36,089 bases of DNA, from assembly GCA_026995935.1 (NCBI GenBank), contig JALWNK010000060.1, forward strand, positions 1-36,089, given 5' to 3'. This DNA comes from Deltaproteobacteria bacterium (GTDB lineage Bacteria; Desulfobacterota; Dissulfuribacteria; Dissulfuribacterales; QOAL01). Under the pieces are notes generated by a model. The model ran no database searches. It was given only the letters and a program-made list of their open reading frames with translations, and was not told the DNA's origin. Both the position numbers and the translations under genes were made by a program. Shown piece by piece: positions 1 to 8,840 of the stretch. Each line of letters starts with the position of its first letter. The first letter of the stretch is position 1.

Positions 1-19
1 TTTTTTTATGCCAGTGAAT

Positions 20-50
20 GGGGCCTTTGAAACCTAGGTCAAGCAGGCCC
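20..50. other. Imperfect stem-loop downstream of cheW
   Basis: Positions 21-26 (GGGCCT) pair with 45-50 (AGGCCC), and 27-30 (TTGA) pair with 39-42 (TCAA), leaving a two-base bulge and an eight-base loop. It lies just past the cheW stop codon on the minus strand, so it may mark the 3' end of the che transcript. No T-run follows the stem in the direction of che transcription, so it is not a standard intrinsic terminator. Its role is unproven. Confidence 0.35.
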
Positions 51-62
51 AAAAAAGAAAGA

Positions 63-581
63 TCAGGAGCCGTTCTTTTTCGTCTCCTCGGACCTTTCAA
101 GGGCATTGCTGTTTAGTATTATCAGGAGTTTGCTATCCAGCTTGCACACCTGATCAACGTATTTAAGGTCTATGCCCTCAATCATGTCAGGCGGCGGCTC
201 AACCTTTTCCGTAGGTATGGACATTACGTCCCCAATCCGTTCCACGAGGAGGCTAACGGGTTCCTCTCTGTTCCCCATTATTACGTTATTGTATTCCCTC
301 TTTTCATCCTTGCAATCGCAAGACAGTCCAATTCTGGAGGCAAGATTAATGGCCGTAAGTATCTGGCCCCTGAGATTCACCACGCCAGAAACGTACTCCG
401 GCGCCATTGGAACCGGGGTTACATCCAGGGCCTTGTTGATTTCTATCACGTCGTCTATGGGCAGGCCGAAAAAGTGCTTGTCGTAGTAAAAGGTGACAAA
501 CTGTGAGGTATCGGCCATGGACATCTCAACCACGTTTCCCTTTTTATTCACTGCTGGAAGCGTTTCGTTATTAAGGCTCAT
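63..581 (-). CDS. cheW: Chemotaxis coupling protein CheW
   Basis: CheW is the cytoplasmic adaptor that links chemoreceptors to the kinase CheA. The 172-residue product is a single CheW-like SH3 domain (about residues 25-165). Typical family features are the strand FYYDKHFFGLPIDDVIEI, the stretch VPMAPEYVSGVVNLRGQILTAINL and a late LLVERIGDV segment. An N-terminal extension of about 25 residues makes it slightly longer than a minimal CheW. An AGGAG Shine-Dalgarno about eight bases before the ATG supports the start. It is the last gene of the minus-strand operon cheY-cheB-cheR-cheA-cheW and lies only 14 bases after the cheA stop. It is most like CheW rather than the two-domain CheV, because no receiver domain follows. 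Family assignment is firm; the receptor partner is not in the window. Confidence 0.94.
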   Translation of the reverse strand: MSLNNETLPAVNKKGNVVEMSMADTSQFVTFYYDKHFFGLPIDDVIEINKALDVTPVPMAPEYVSGVVNLRGQILTAINLASRIGLSCDCKDEKREYNNVIMGNREEPVSLLVERIGDVMSIPTEKVEPPPDMIEGIDLKYVDQVCKLDSKLLIILNSNALERSEETKKNGS

Positions 582-595
582 TGTCTATTCTCCTT

Positions 596-3307
596 TTATG
601 CTGCTGTTTCCAGTGCCTTTTCCTTAAGAAGGCTGTTTGCAGCCCTTAAAACCTGGTCTCTGTCAAGCTTTGACTGGTAATCATCAATCCCGGCCTCAAG
701 ACCCTTCTGCCTGTTTTCCTCTCCTGAAAGGGAGGTGACTGCAATTATGGGAACATCCTTGTTGCCAGCCTCGCTTCGAATTTTTCTGGCAAGCTCAAAA
801 CCGTTCATCTTGGGCATCTCAATGTCGGTTATAACCAAGTCAAAGTGGTCTGATTGAAAGATTTCCCACGCCTTCTGGCCGTCCTCGGCCTGGACCACGT
901 CGTATCCAGCACCAGTCAGGTAAGAGAGCAGCATGTTCCTGTAGAAGGTGGAATCCTCAGCAAGGAGTATTTTCGCAGGTGTGTCTGCATAGAGTTCTTC
1001 CTGTGTAAAGAAATCCGGGTCATGCATAGAGATTATCTGGTAGACATCCAGGAACAGGGTCGTCCTGTCCTTTATGATTGCAGAGCCCAGGATTCCTTCC
1101 TGCTTGAAGGTTCCCTCCTCCACATCTATGGCAAGATCCAAGCTGTCATCAATCTGGGATACCAGAAATGCAATGTCCTTGTGGTTCATGTGAAAGACAA
1201 TGAGATGGTACTCGTCCTGCTCGGGAAGTGGAGAAATGGGCAGGTAATTTTCCAGCCTGATAACAGGCATGGAATGGCCCCTGTACTGGATAACCTCCTT
1301 GCCGCCAACAAATTCAAGGTCAGATGCCTTTATCTTGTCAAGCCTGTTGACCAGGGCAAGGGGCAGGGCAAAGTATTCGTTCTCTCCTATTGTGCAGAGA
1401 AGTAGAAACTGGTGGTCGTCTTCAACTGTCTTGGTGTTTACGACAGTACCATGTTTCATTGCGTCGTCTCCTGCCGCAGCAGACGATGTTATTCCAACCA
1501 CGTCCAGGATGAGGGCCACGCGACCGTCTCCCATGAGTGTTGTTCCTGCAAAAACGGGGATGTGTTTCAGGTGAGATCCAAGGGGTTTTACTACGATTTC
1601 TTCAGAGTCGCTGATGGAATCCACAACAAGGCCGAAAAGGTGGCCGCCTGCATTGAGAACCACGATATTCATGCCATCTTCCTCTGAAGCCTCTTCCTGC
1701 TCATCCAGTCGCAGGACATTTCTCAGTCTTATCAGAGGCAGAATTTCACCACGCAAGCGGTAGAATTCCGAATTTCCAATCTTTTGTACATCCCTTTCCA
1801 TGAGTTTTGGATTTAAGTGCACAAGCTCAACCAGGTTTACCTGGGGAATGGCGTATCTCTGGTCCTGGCTGGTTACGATGAGGGCAGGTATGATTGCCAG
1901 GGTGAGGGGAATCTTTATCTTTATGGTGGTTCCCACTCCGACTTCGCTTAGAAGTTCAACTGTTCCGCCAAGCTTCTCTATGTTTGTCTTGACTACATCC
2001 ATTCCTACCCCACGGCCAGAGATGTTGGTAACCTTTTCCGCAGTGGAAAAGCCGGGTTGGAAAATCAGCATCAGGGCCTCCCTGTCACTGAGGGCCTCTG
2101 CCTGCTCCTCGGTGATGAGTCCCTTGTCAACGGCCTTTTGCCTGAGTTTATTGGGGTCGATGCCTGCGCCGTCATCCACTATCTCTATGATGACCTGACC
2201 GCCTTCGTGGTAGGCCTTCATGGTGAGGGTTCCCACAGGCGGCTTTTCCTTTTGGACCCTGATGTCAGGCGGTTCGATTCCGTGATCAATGGAGTTTCTG
2301 ACCATGTGAGTCAGGGGATCCTTTATGCTCTCGATAATGGACCGGTCAAGCTCTGTTTCTGCTCCCTCTATCCTGAGCTGGACCTTTTTCTCTGCCGTCT
2401 TGGCGAGATCCCTGACAATCCTTGGGAACTTGTTGAAGACGTTACCTATTGGCTGCATCCTGGTCTTCATTATCTGTTCCTGGAGTTCCGTCACCACGAG
2501 GCTCATACGCTGATTCGCCGTAAGAAACTCAGGATCATTAAGCTGGTTGGCAAGCTGTGTGAGCCTGTTCCTGGAAAGGACCAGCTCGCCGGCAAGGGTC
2601 ATGAGCTGGTCAAGGAGATGGACATCAATCCTTACATGGCTTTCCGTAAGATGCGCCGATGAAGGGGCAAGCTTTCTGGCAGGCTTCTTGGGCTTTGGTT
2701 TGGATGGTGACTGCTTCTTTGCCTCTGCCTTTTTCTCTTGCTCCTCCTTATTCTCCGTCTTGTCTTTGGACGGTTCTGTTCCAGACTCGTCCCTGTCTTC
2801 TGTCTTTGACTCTTTTTCTGAAGGTTGCTCCCCGGAATCCTCTTCCGGCTGTTTTTCAACCGATTCTTCTGCGGCCTTTTCTTCCGAATCCTGTGCCTGG
2901 CCTGTGGCCTCCTTGGCAATTTTTTCAGAAAAGTTTCTGAGATCAACTATAAAGTCCAGGTAATCCGTATCTACGGGTTCCTTTCCCGTGGCTTCAAGCT
3001 CTGCCAGTATGGCCTTGATGTAGTCAACGGACTGGAGAAGCATCGTGGTTATGTCCTCGTTGACCTTTATGACACCATCCCTCAGCTTTGAAAGGATATC
3101 CTCTGCAAAATGGGCTATGCCTTCCAGGGTGGTGAAGCCAAAGAAGCCAGAGGTCCCCTTTATGGTATGGATGGTCCGGAAAATGCTTTTAATGAGTTCT
3201 TCGTTTTCCGGATCTTGTTCCAGTTCCACAAACTGCTGATCAAGGAGTTCAAGGTTCTCCTTGGATTCTGCCAGAAAATCTTTCAAAATGTCGTCTTCCA
3301 TTCCCAT
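596..3307 (-). CDS. cheA: Hybrid chemotaxis histidine kinase CheA with two CheW domains and a C-terminal receiver
   Basis: CheA autophosphorylates and passes phosphate to CheY and CheB. This 903-residue form shows, in order: an Hpt domain with the phospho-histidine at about residue 47 (RTIHTIKGTSGF); a long Glu/Lys/Ser-rich linker (about 135-215) where a CheY-binding P2 domain would sit; a dimerisation helix pair (about 222-300); and an ATPase domain with N-box HMVRNSIDHGIE (about 334-345), DDGAGID (378-384) and GRGVGMD (431-437). A regulatory CheW domain (about 470-600) and a second CheW-like domain (about 640-770) follow. A receiver domain (about 778-903) has its phospho-aspartate at about 828 (VITDIEMPKMNG). 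Classical CheA has one CheW domain and no receiver, so this is an extended hybrid. The ATG at 3307 has GGAG seven bases upstream. It lies 50 bases downstream of cheR and 14 bases before cheW. Confidence 0.96.
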   Translation of the reverse strand: MGMEDDILKDFLAESKENLELLDQQFVELEQDPENEELIKSIFRTIHTIKGTSGFFGFTTLEGIAHFAEDILSKLRDGVIKVNEDITTMLLQSVDYIKAILAELEATGKEPVDTDYLDFIVDLRNFSEKIAKEATGQAQDSEEKAAEESVEKQPEEDSGEQPSEKESKTEDRDESGTEPSKDKTENKEEQEKKAEAKKQSPSKPKPKKPARKLAPSSAHLTESHVRIDVHLLDQLMTLAGELVLSRNRLTQLANQLNDPEFLTANQRMSLVVTELQEQIMKTRMQPIGNVFNKFPRIVRDLAKTAEKKVQLRIEGAETELDRSIIESIKDPLTHMVRNSIDHGIEPPDIRVQKEKPPVGTLTMKAYHEGGQVIIEIVDDGAGIDPNKLRQKAVDKGLITEEQAEALSDREALMLIFQPGFSTAEKVTNISGRGVGMDVVKTNIEKLGGTVELLSEVGVGTTIKIKIPLTLAIIPALIVTSQDQRYAIPQVNLVELVHLNPKLMERDVQKIGNSEFYRLRGEILPLIRLRNVLRLDEQEEASEEDGMNIVVLNAGGHLFGLVVDSISDSEEIVVKPLGSHLKHIPVFAGTTLMGDGRVALILDVVGITSSAAAGDDAMKHGTVVNTKTVEDDHQFLLLCTIGENEYFALPLALVNRLDKIKASDLEFVGGKEVIQYRGHSMPVIRLENYLPISPLPEQDEYHLIVFHMNHKDIAFLVSQIDDSLDLAIDVEEGTFKQEGILGSAIIKDRTTLFLDVYQIISMHDPDFFTQEELYADTPAKILLAEDSTFYRNMLLSYLTGAGYDVVQAEDGQKAWEIFQSDHFDLVITDIEMPKMNGFELARKIRSEAGNKDVPIIAVTSLSGEENRQKGLEAGIDDYQSKLDRDQVLRAANSLLKEKALETAA

Positions 3308-3357
3308 GTTCTATCTCCTAAGTGTAGTTCTTGTTATTTTCTCCAGTCTTGTCTGGG

Positions 3358-4173
3358 TCACTGTTTCTGCCAGCACGTGGTTCTTCCAAAGTTCTTCCTC
3401 TTCATGTTTGAAGGAAGACCCACCGGGGTCTCTGTTGCGCCCAAAAAGAGGTAACCTCCTGGGTTTATGACCTTCACTATCTTTTCCAGGATGGACTGCT
3501 TGGTCTTCTGGTCAAAGTAGATGAGCACGTATCTGCACATGACCACGTCAATGTTGTTGATTCCTATGAGGGGGCCCATGAGATTAAGCTTCTTAAAGCG
3601 TATGAGCTTCTTGAGCCTTTGATCCACCATCCAGAATGCCCCCTGCTGTTTGAAATACTTGATAAGCAACTGTATGGGCAGGCCTCGGTTCACCTCCACC
3701 TGTGTAAAGCGGCCGGCACGGCCCTTGTCAACGGCCTGCTGAGATATGTCAGAGGCGATGATTTCCCTGCGCCAAGTCTTGATCTGGGGAAAGTGTTCTT
3801 CAAGGATTATTGCGATGCTGTATGGCTCCTGCCCGGTTGAGCAGGCGGCGCTCCAGAACCTCAGGGTCTTTTTGCTTTTTCTGGCCTCAATGAGTTCCGG
3901 TATTATTTCTTTTTTAAGTACCTCAAAGGGGTGTTGATCCCTGAAGAAGTAGGTTTCATTGGTGGTCATTGCCTCAATGATCTGCTCCTTCAGCTTTTGG
4001 GAGGGCTTGAACTTTGCCTTACGGTAAAGTTCATTAATATCCTTAAGCCCTAGCACCCTTGCAAGCTCGTTCAGCCTGCTCTCAAGCAGATATTCCTTAC
4101 CCTTTGAGAGGGCGATCCCGCTTGATTCCTTAACCAAGGTAGAAAAGAACCGGAACTGTTCCGGATTAATCAT
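3358..4173 (-). CDS. cheR: Chemoreceptor methyltransferase CheR
   Basis: CheR transfers methyl groups from S-adenosylmethionine to glutamates on chemoreceptors, giving adaptation. The 271-residue product has the helical N-terminal domain (about 1-75). The signature TTNETYFFRD (about 69-78) follows, then the SAM-binding loop FWSAACSTGQEPYS and the later acidic and hydrophobic core motifs. In the usual CRN(V/I)LIYF motif the Asn is replaced by Tyr (CRYVLIYFD), a mild departure that would need checking against homologues. No C-terminal TPR or pentapeptide-binding extension is seen. It starts 18 bases after the cheB stop and its ATG overlaps nothing, so it fits translational coupling within the che operon. 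Assignment is firm. Confidence 0.94.
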   Translation of the reverse strand: MINPEQFRFFSTLVKESSGIALSKGKEYLLESRLNELARVLGLKDINELYRKAKFKPSQKLKEQIIEAMTTNETYFFRDQHPFEVLKKEIIPELIEARKSKKTLRFWSAACSTGQEPYSIAIILEEHFPQIKTWRREIIASDISQQAVDKGRAGRFTQVEVNRGLPIQLLIKYFKQQGAFWMVDQRLKKLIRFKKLNLMGPLIGINNIDVVMCRYVLIYFDQKTKQSILEKIVKVINPGGYLFLGATETPVGLPSNMKRKNFGRTTCWQKQ

Positions 4174-4191
4174 TGTCTACTAGTCCCCTTT

Positions 4192-5307
4192 TCAAAATCT
4201 ATGTCCTGATAGTTCCAGTATTGTGGAAGTCATACTTCCCAGGGGCACGATCCTGTCAGCTATGCCTGACTCGGCCACAAATTTTGGCATGCCCCACACC
4301 ACGCATGTCTCCTTGTCTTGGGCGAGGATAATCGCCCCTTTTTGCTTTAGAACTTGGGCACCTTTAAGGCCGTCCTGGCCCATTCCCGTCATTACGGCAG
4401 CCACCACCTTTCCCCCGTAAGTTTCAGCAAGTGACCTGAAAAGCACGTCCACTGCGGGCCGGCAGCTGTTTTCAGGGGGGTTTTGATTCAGGGTCACAAC
4501 ATGAGATTTGCCTTTTCTCTTCACCTCCATATGGAAATCCCCAGGCGCTATGTAAACGGTTCCGCCTTTCACCTTCATGTTATCCTGGGCCTCCACTACC
4601 TTCAGCTTGGATTTTTGATCCAGTCTGTTGGCAAGCTGTGCGGTAAAGACAGGCGGCATGTGCTGAACAAGAAAGATGGGGAGCCTGAAATTTGCTGGAA
4701 AACGAGGAATGACCTCGTTGAGTGAATTGGGTCCCCCTGTTGAAACACCAATGCCAACTGCCTCTATCCTGGAAGGCCGGAGGATCCTGCCTTTGGGAGG
4801 CAAGGTGCACGGCCTCTTAGGGCTCCCGTTTTTTACGCCGGGATCCCTTTTAACAGGTCCTTTGGCCTTTTTAAGGGCCATCCTTTGCGGCCTTCTGCCG
4901 TTGGAACTAGGCCCAAGGGCCTCTATTTTGGGTATGAGAAGGTTTTCAATGGTCTTAACGCTTTCAGAAAAGGCACCGGTACCCTTGGGCTTTGGCACAA
5001 AATCAACGGCCCCTCTGGACAGGGCCTCTAGTGTGGTCTTTGCTCCTTGACTCGTAAGGCTTGAAAACATTATGACCACTGTCTTCAGGTGCTGCCTCTT
5101 TATGACCTCAAGGGTGGCTAGACCGTCCATCTCCGGCATCTCTACGTCAAGAACGGTAACGTCTGGCCTTAACACCCTGATCTTTTGTACTGCCTCGCGT
5201 CCATTGGTGGCTGTGCCCACCACTCTGATCCTTGGATGCCTTTCAAGGGCCTCCTGCAGGATCTTCCTGAAGACCAGGGAATCGTCAACAACCAGAACCC
5301 GGATCAT
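4192..5307 (-). CDS. cheB: Chemotaxis methylesterase/deamidase CheB
   Basis: CheB removes methyl groups from receptor glutamates when phosphorylated by CheA, opposing CheR. The 371-residue protein has an N-terminal receiver domain (VLVVDDSLVFRK, phospho-acceptor in VTVLDVEMPEMDG). A basic linker follows (about 130-180), then the catalytic esterase domain. The catalytic triad is visible as the serine in GVSTGGP, the histidine in VQHMPP and the aspartate in TGMGQDG. Length matches the family (about 350 to 370). Its ATG overlaps the cheY stop in an ATGA arrangement (5304-5307), so translation of the two is probably coupled. cheR follows after 18 bases. Assignment is firm. Confidence 0.96.
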   Translation of the reverse strand: MIRVLVVDDSLVFRKILQEALERHPRIRVVGTATNGREAVQKIRVLRPDVTVLDVEMPEMDGLATLEVIKRQHLKTVVIMFSSLTSQGAKTTLEALSRGAVDFVPKPKGTGAFSESVKTIENLLIPKIEALGPSSNGRRPQRMALKKAKGPVKRDPGVKNGSPKRPCTLPPKGRILRPSRIEAVGIGVSTGGPNSLNEVIPRFPANFRLPIFLVQHMPPVFTAQLANRLDQKSKLKVVEAQDNMKVKGGTVYIAPGDFHMEVKRKGKSHVVTLNQNPPENSCRPAVDVLFRSLAETYGGKVVAAVMTGMGQDGLKGAQVLKQKGAIILAQDKETCVVWGMPKFVAESGIADRIVPLGSMTSTILELSGHRF

Positions 5308-5675
5308 AGACCAAGCACCATTTTTACCTTTTCTTCCAACATTTCCGGTGTAAAGGGTTTCATTAGGTATTCATTGGCACCCGCCATTACCGCCTTTATC
5401 ACGTTTTCCTGCTGGTTTTCCGTGGTCACCATCATTACCTTTGTGTCGTTCCACTCTGGCTTCTTTCTTATTTCCACAAGGCAGTCATAACCCTCCATCT
5501 CTGGCATGTACCAATCAAGCAGCACCAGGTCGAAGGGCCCCTCTTTTTTTATCTTGTCCAGGGCGTCCACCCCGTTGACTGCCTCCCTTATTTCCCCAAA
5601 GGCGTTCATTTGCTTGAGACCCGCCTTTACAATGTTTCGCATGGATTTGGAGTCATCGACCACGAGTGCCTTCAT
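5304..5675 (-). CDS. cheY: Chemotaxis response regulator CheY
   Basis: CheY is the diffusible single-domain response regulator that, when phosphorylated by CheA, binds the flagellar switch. From the chosen start the protein is 123 residues: the acidic pair in ALVVDDSKSMRN, the phospho-aspartate in LVLLDWYMPEMEG, the Thr in VMMVTTEN and the Lys in YLMKPFTPE are all present. The open frame continues 56 codons further upstream, but that extension is not CheY-like. The ATG at 5675 has AGAGGT six bases upstream and matches family length. It is the first gene of the che operon and overlaps cheB by four bases. A sigma-28-like promoter lies about 50 bases upstream. PilG-like or CheY-like regulators of other pathways look similar, but the operon context favours CheY. 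Confidence 0.95.
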   Translation of the reverse strand: MKALVVDDSKSMRNIVKAGLKQMNAFGEIREAVNGVDALDKIKKEGPFDLVLLDWYMPEMEGYDCLVEIRKKPEWNDTKVMMVTTENQQENVIKAVMAGANEYLMKPFTPEMLEEKVKMVLGL

Positions 5676-5722
5676 AGAATGACCTCTGTAATGTTTTTGT
5701 GTGATATGTCTATTCAATGTTT

Positions 5723-5749
5723 TTATCGAAAATTCTGTCCAAATCATTA
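5723..5749 (-). promoter_or_regulatory. Candidate sigma-28 (FliA) promoter of the che operon
   Basis: Read on the minus strand, TAATGATT (5749-5742) is followed by 11 bases and TTCGATAA (5730-5723). The flagellar sigma-28 consensus is TAAAGTTT-N11-GCCGATAA. Each half matches at six of eight positions with the exact spacing. Transcription would start near 5715, about 40 bases before the cheY ATG. Chemotaxis genes are classic sigma-28 targets, so the position fits. Confidence 0.55.
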
Positions 5750-5915
5750 AGTAATTTTGACAGCTAACCAAAATATGTCTCCAGATTCTCATGGACTCTG
5801 CTAGGGCTGACGGACGCAACAGAGGCGAAAACTTGGAAAACATCCTTGAGAGCTTAGGGAAAATGGGCTAAGACATGGCAGCATAAGAAAATTAGGAACA
5901 AAAAGGTGCAGACCT

Positions 5916-8813
5916 ATGGACTATAAAGATACGCTCAACCTTCCGAAGACAAAGTTTCCCATGAAGGCCAATCTCAGCCAGAAAGAGCCACAGATGCTGA
6001 AAAAGTGGAAAGAGATGGCCCTATATCAAAAGCTTCTTGAAAAGGGAAAGGGCAGGGCCAGGTTCATCCTTCATGACGGCCCTCCCTATGCCAATGGCCA
6101 CCTACACCTGGGACACACGGTTAACAAGGTACTTAAGGACATAATAGTCAAGTACCAGATGATGACGGGTCATGTTGCCCCCTTTGTACCCGGCTGGGAC
6201 TGTCATGGCCTGCCAATTGAGCACAACGTGGAAAAGAAGCTTGGCTCCAAAAGACACAAGATGGACAAGCTTGATATAAGAAGGCAGTGCAGGGAGTACG
6301 CTGAGCGCTTCGTTGACATACAAAGGGCAGAATTTGAGCGTCTTGGTGTGCTCGGGGACTGGGAAAATCCCTACCTCACCATGAACTACGACTACGAGGC
6401 AACAATAGCCAGGGAGTTTTGCAATATCTATCTAAACGGTTACGTGGTTAAGAGCACAAAGCCCGTTTACTGGTGCCCAACCTGTGTTACCGCTCTTGCA
6501 GAGGCGGAGGTGGAGTATGCCCCCCATGCCTCTCCGTCCATTACTGTCAGGTTCCCTTGCGGTGATGACATGAGGTCATGGCTAAGGAAGAGGGTTTCCG
6601 GCCTTGGTGATTATGAAAGGTGCTATGTTCTCATCTGGACCACAACCCCATGGACCCTTCCAGCAAACCGTGCCGTGGCAGTACATCCAGACCTGAACTA
6701 TCTGGCAGTGAAGATTCCTGCACAGAAGGTTAAAAAGACCCTTTCCCAAGAAGGAGAGGTAAAGGATGAGATATGGATAGTGGCTGAGGGCAGGCTTCAG
6801 GCCATTTTGTTGTCTCTTGGGTTTGAGCAGGCAGACGTTAAGATACTTGGCGAGTTTAAAGGGGATGAGCTTGAGGGCCTAAGCGTGCGTCACCCCTTCA
6901 TAGAAAGGCAGGGGCCGGTCATAACCGCAGATTATGTGACCCTTGAAAGCGGTACCGGAGTTGTGCACATAGCCCCAGGGCATGGAAGCGAAGACTATGA
7001 AAGCAGCAGAAAGTATAACCTTGAGGTCTATTCACCTGTGGATGACAGGGGCATTTTTACAAGCGAGGTAGAGGGATTTTCAGGCCAGAACATATTCAAG
7101 GCAAATCCACAGATAATTGAGCTTTTGAAAGAAAGGGGCATGCTCATCCATACCGAGGAGCTCACCCACAGCTATCCCCACTGCTGGAGGTGCAAGAGGC
7201 CGGTCATCTTCAGGGCCACGGCCCAGTGGTTCATCTCCATGGACAGAAATGACTTAAGGGAGCGCGCGTTAAAAAACATCGATAAGGTCAAGTGGATACC
7301 TTCATGGGGCAGGGACAGGATCTACGGCATGGTTGAGGCCCGTCCAGACTGGTGTATTTCCAGGCAGAGGGCATGGGGTGTTCCAATAACCGTCCTTATC
7401 TGCAGAAACTGTGGGGAGCCCGCCCTTACAGGGGAGATGGCGGAAAAAATAGTCTCCTTTTTTGAAAAGGAGGGGGCAGACTCCTGGTTTGCAAGGCCTG
7501 TTTCCGATTTTATTCCACAGGGGTTTGTCTGTTCCTCCTGTGGCGGAAGCGATTTTTCCAAGGAGGAGGACATACTGGATGTCTGGTTTGATTCAGGTGT
7601 AAGCCATGCTGCCGTTCTTGAAAGGAGAGAAGAGCTTTCCTGGCCGGCAGACATGTACCTTGAAGGAAGCGATCAGCACAGGGGATGGTTTCAAAGCTCT
7701 CTTTTGACATCAGTTGCCACAAGGGACAAGGCGCCCTACAGGTCTGTTCTCACCCATGGTTTCGTGGTGGATGGCAAGGGCAAGAAGATGTCAAAGTCCG
7801 TTGGAAACGTTATACCTCCTGAAAAGCTCATAAAGCGCTTTGGCGCAGAGATATTAAGGCTGTGGGTGAGCGCGGAGGATTACAGGGATGACATTAAGAT
7901 ATCAAATGAGATACTCCAGAGGCTCACAGAGGCCTATCGTAAGATAAGAAACACCATTAGGTACCTTTTGAGCAATCTTAGTGACTTTGACCCGGAAAGA
8001 AACTCACTTCCCCTTAGTAAGCTCGAGGCCCTTGACAGGTGGGCACTGGAAAGGGTCGCAAAGGTCCTCTCCAAGGTCAAAAGGGGGTACGAGGATCATA
8101 AGTTCCACATTGTGTTCCATCAGATACACAGGCTTTGCACTGTGGATTTGAGCGCCCTTTATCTGGACATCATCAAGGACAGGCTTTACTGTGAGTTAAG
8201 AGATGGGGAAAAAAGGCGTTCTGCCCAGACCGCCCTTTTTCACATAGCAAAGCACCTTATAACCAGTATGGCTCCTGTACTGTCCTTTACTGCAGATGAG
8301 GCGTGGGTGCATCTTACAGGAAATGATGGGGACTCCGTGTTTTTCCAGCAGATGTCTGATCCTCCGGCAGGTCTTTTATCCAAAGAGGAAGAGGCTTTCT
8401 GGGAGCAGGTGTTTGATTTGAGGGGAGAGATTACAAAGGCCCTTGAGCTTGCAAGAAGGCAGAAACGAATAGGTCTTGCACTGGACGCCAGGGTCCTTGT
8501 GAGATTGCCGGAAGATTTAGGCCTTGAGCCTGGAAAAGGGCTTGAAGAGTGTCTTAAGATGGTGACCATAGTCTCACAGCTTGAGATTGTGGAGGATTTT
8601 GATCAGGAGCAGGCCTCCAATCAGGCAGATATATGGGAGAGCGAAGAGATTAAGGGGCTTTCCTGTCTCGTGCTTCCTGCCAAGGGGGAAAAGTGTGCAA
8701 GATGCTGGACCTGGAGCGAATATGTTGGAAAGGACAGGGACTTTCCAGATGTGTGTGAAAGGTGTGCAGGCGTACTCAGACAGATGGCGTTGCTCCACAA
8801 ACAAGATGAATAA
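5916..8813 (+). CDS. ileS: Isoleucyl-tRNA synthetase
   Basis: IleRS charges tRNA-Ile and edits valine. The 965-residue protein shows the class I HIGH-type motif as HLGH (64-67) within PPYANGHLHLGH and the KMSKS loop at about 624-628. It has the CP1 editing domain between them (about 190-400, including WTTTPWTLPANRAV). A C-terminal zinc ribbon with four cysteines (about 927, 930, 947 and 950) is also present. This is the bacterial type I form with the C-terminal zinc site. The ATG at 5916 is preceded by AAAAAGGTG. It is divergent from the che operon and heads a plus-strand run with a phosphatidyltransferase, rsmI and kdsB. No T-box-like leader was recognised in the 240-base upstream gap. Assignment is firm. 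Confidence 0.98.
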   Translation: MDYKDTLNLPKTKFPMKANLSQKEPQMLKKWKEMALYQKLLEKGKGRARFILHDGPPYANGHLHLGHTVNKVLKDIIVKYQMMTGHVAPFVPGWDCHGLPIEHNVEKKLGSKRHKMDKLDIRRQCREYAERFVDIQRAEFERLGVLGDWENPYLTMNYDYEATIAREFCNIYLNGYVVKSTKPVYWCPTCVTALAEAEVEYAPHASPSITVRFPCGDDMRSWLRKRVSGLGDYERCYVLIWTTTPWTLPANRAVAVHPDLNYLAVKIPAQKVKKTLSQEGEVKDEIWIVAEGRLQAILLSLGFEQADVKILGEFKGDELEGLSVRHPFIERQGPVITADYVTLESGTGVVHIAPGHGSEDYESSRKYNLEVYSPVDDRGIFTSEVEGFSGQNIFKANPQIIELLKERGMLIHTEELTHSYPHCWRCKRPVIFRATAQWFISMDRNDLRERALKNIDKVKWIPSWGRDRIYGMVEARPDWCISRQRAWGVPITVLICRNCGEPALTGEMAEKIVSFFEKEGADSWFARPVSDFIPQGFVCSSCGGSDFSKEEDILDVWFDSGVSHAAVLERREELSWPADMYLEGSDQHRGWFQSSLLTSVATRDKAPYRSVLTHGFVVDGKGKKMSKSVGNVIPPEKLIKRFGAEILRLWVSAEDYRDDIKISNEILQRLTEAYRKIRNTIRYLLSNLSDFDPERNSLPLSKLEALDRWALERVAKVLSKVKRGYEDHKFHIVFHQIHRLCTVDLSALYLDIIKDRLYCELRDGEKRRSAQTALFHIAKHLITSMAPVLSFTADEAWVHLTGNDGDSVFFQQMSDPPAGLLSKEEEAFWEQVFDLRGEITKALELARRQKRIGLALDARVLVRLPEDLGLEPGKGLEECLKMVTIVSQLEIVEDFDQEQASNQADIWESEEIKGLSCLVLPAKGEKCARCWTWSEYVGKDRDFPDVCERCAGVLRQMALLHKQDE

Positions 8814-8840
8814 ATGATTTATATTGAGGGAAGGTGTTAA

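Noticed and set aside
1-62. Intrinsic terminator for the che operon
   Set aside because: The hairpin lacks a T-run on its downstream side, and the T-run at 1-7 is on the wrong strand for it; it is listed only as a stem-loop.
854-2662. Several long plus-strand ORFs opposite cheA (for example 854-1405 and 2057-2662)
   Set aside because: They are shadows of the strongly conserved cheA coding frame, have no Shine-Dalgarno and match no family I recognise.
5676-5843. 56-residue N-terminal extension of CheY
   Set aside because: It is not CheY-like, would cross the sigma-28-type promoter, and the ATG at 5675 has a good Shine-Dalgarno and normal family length.
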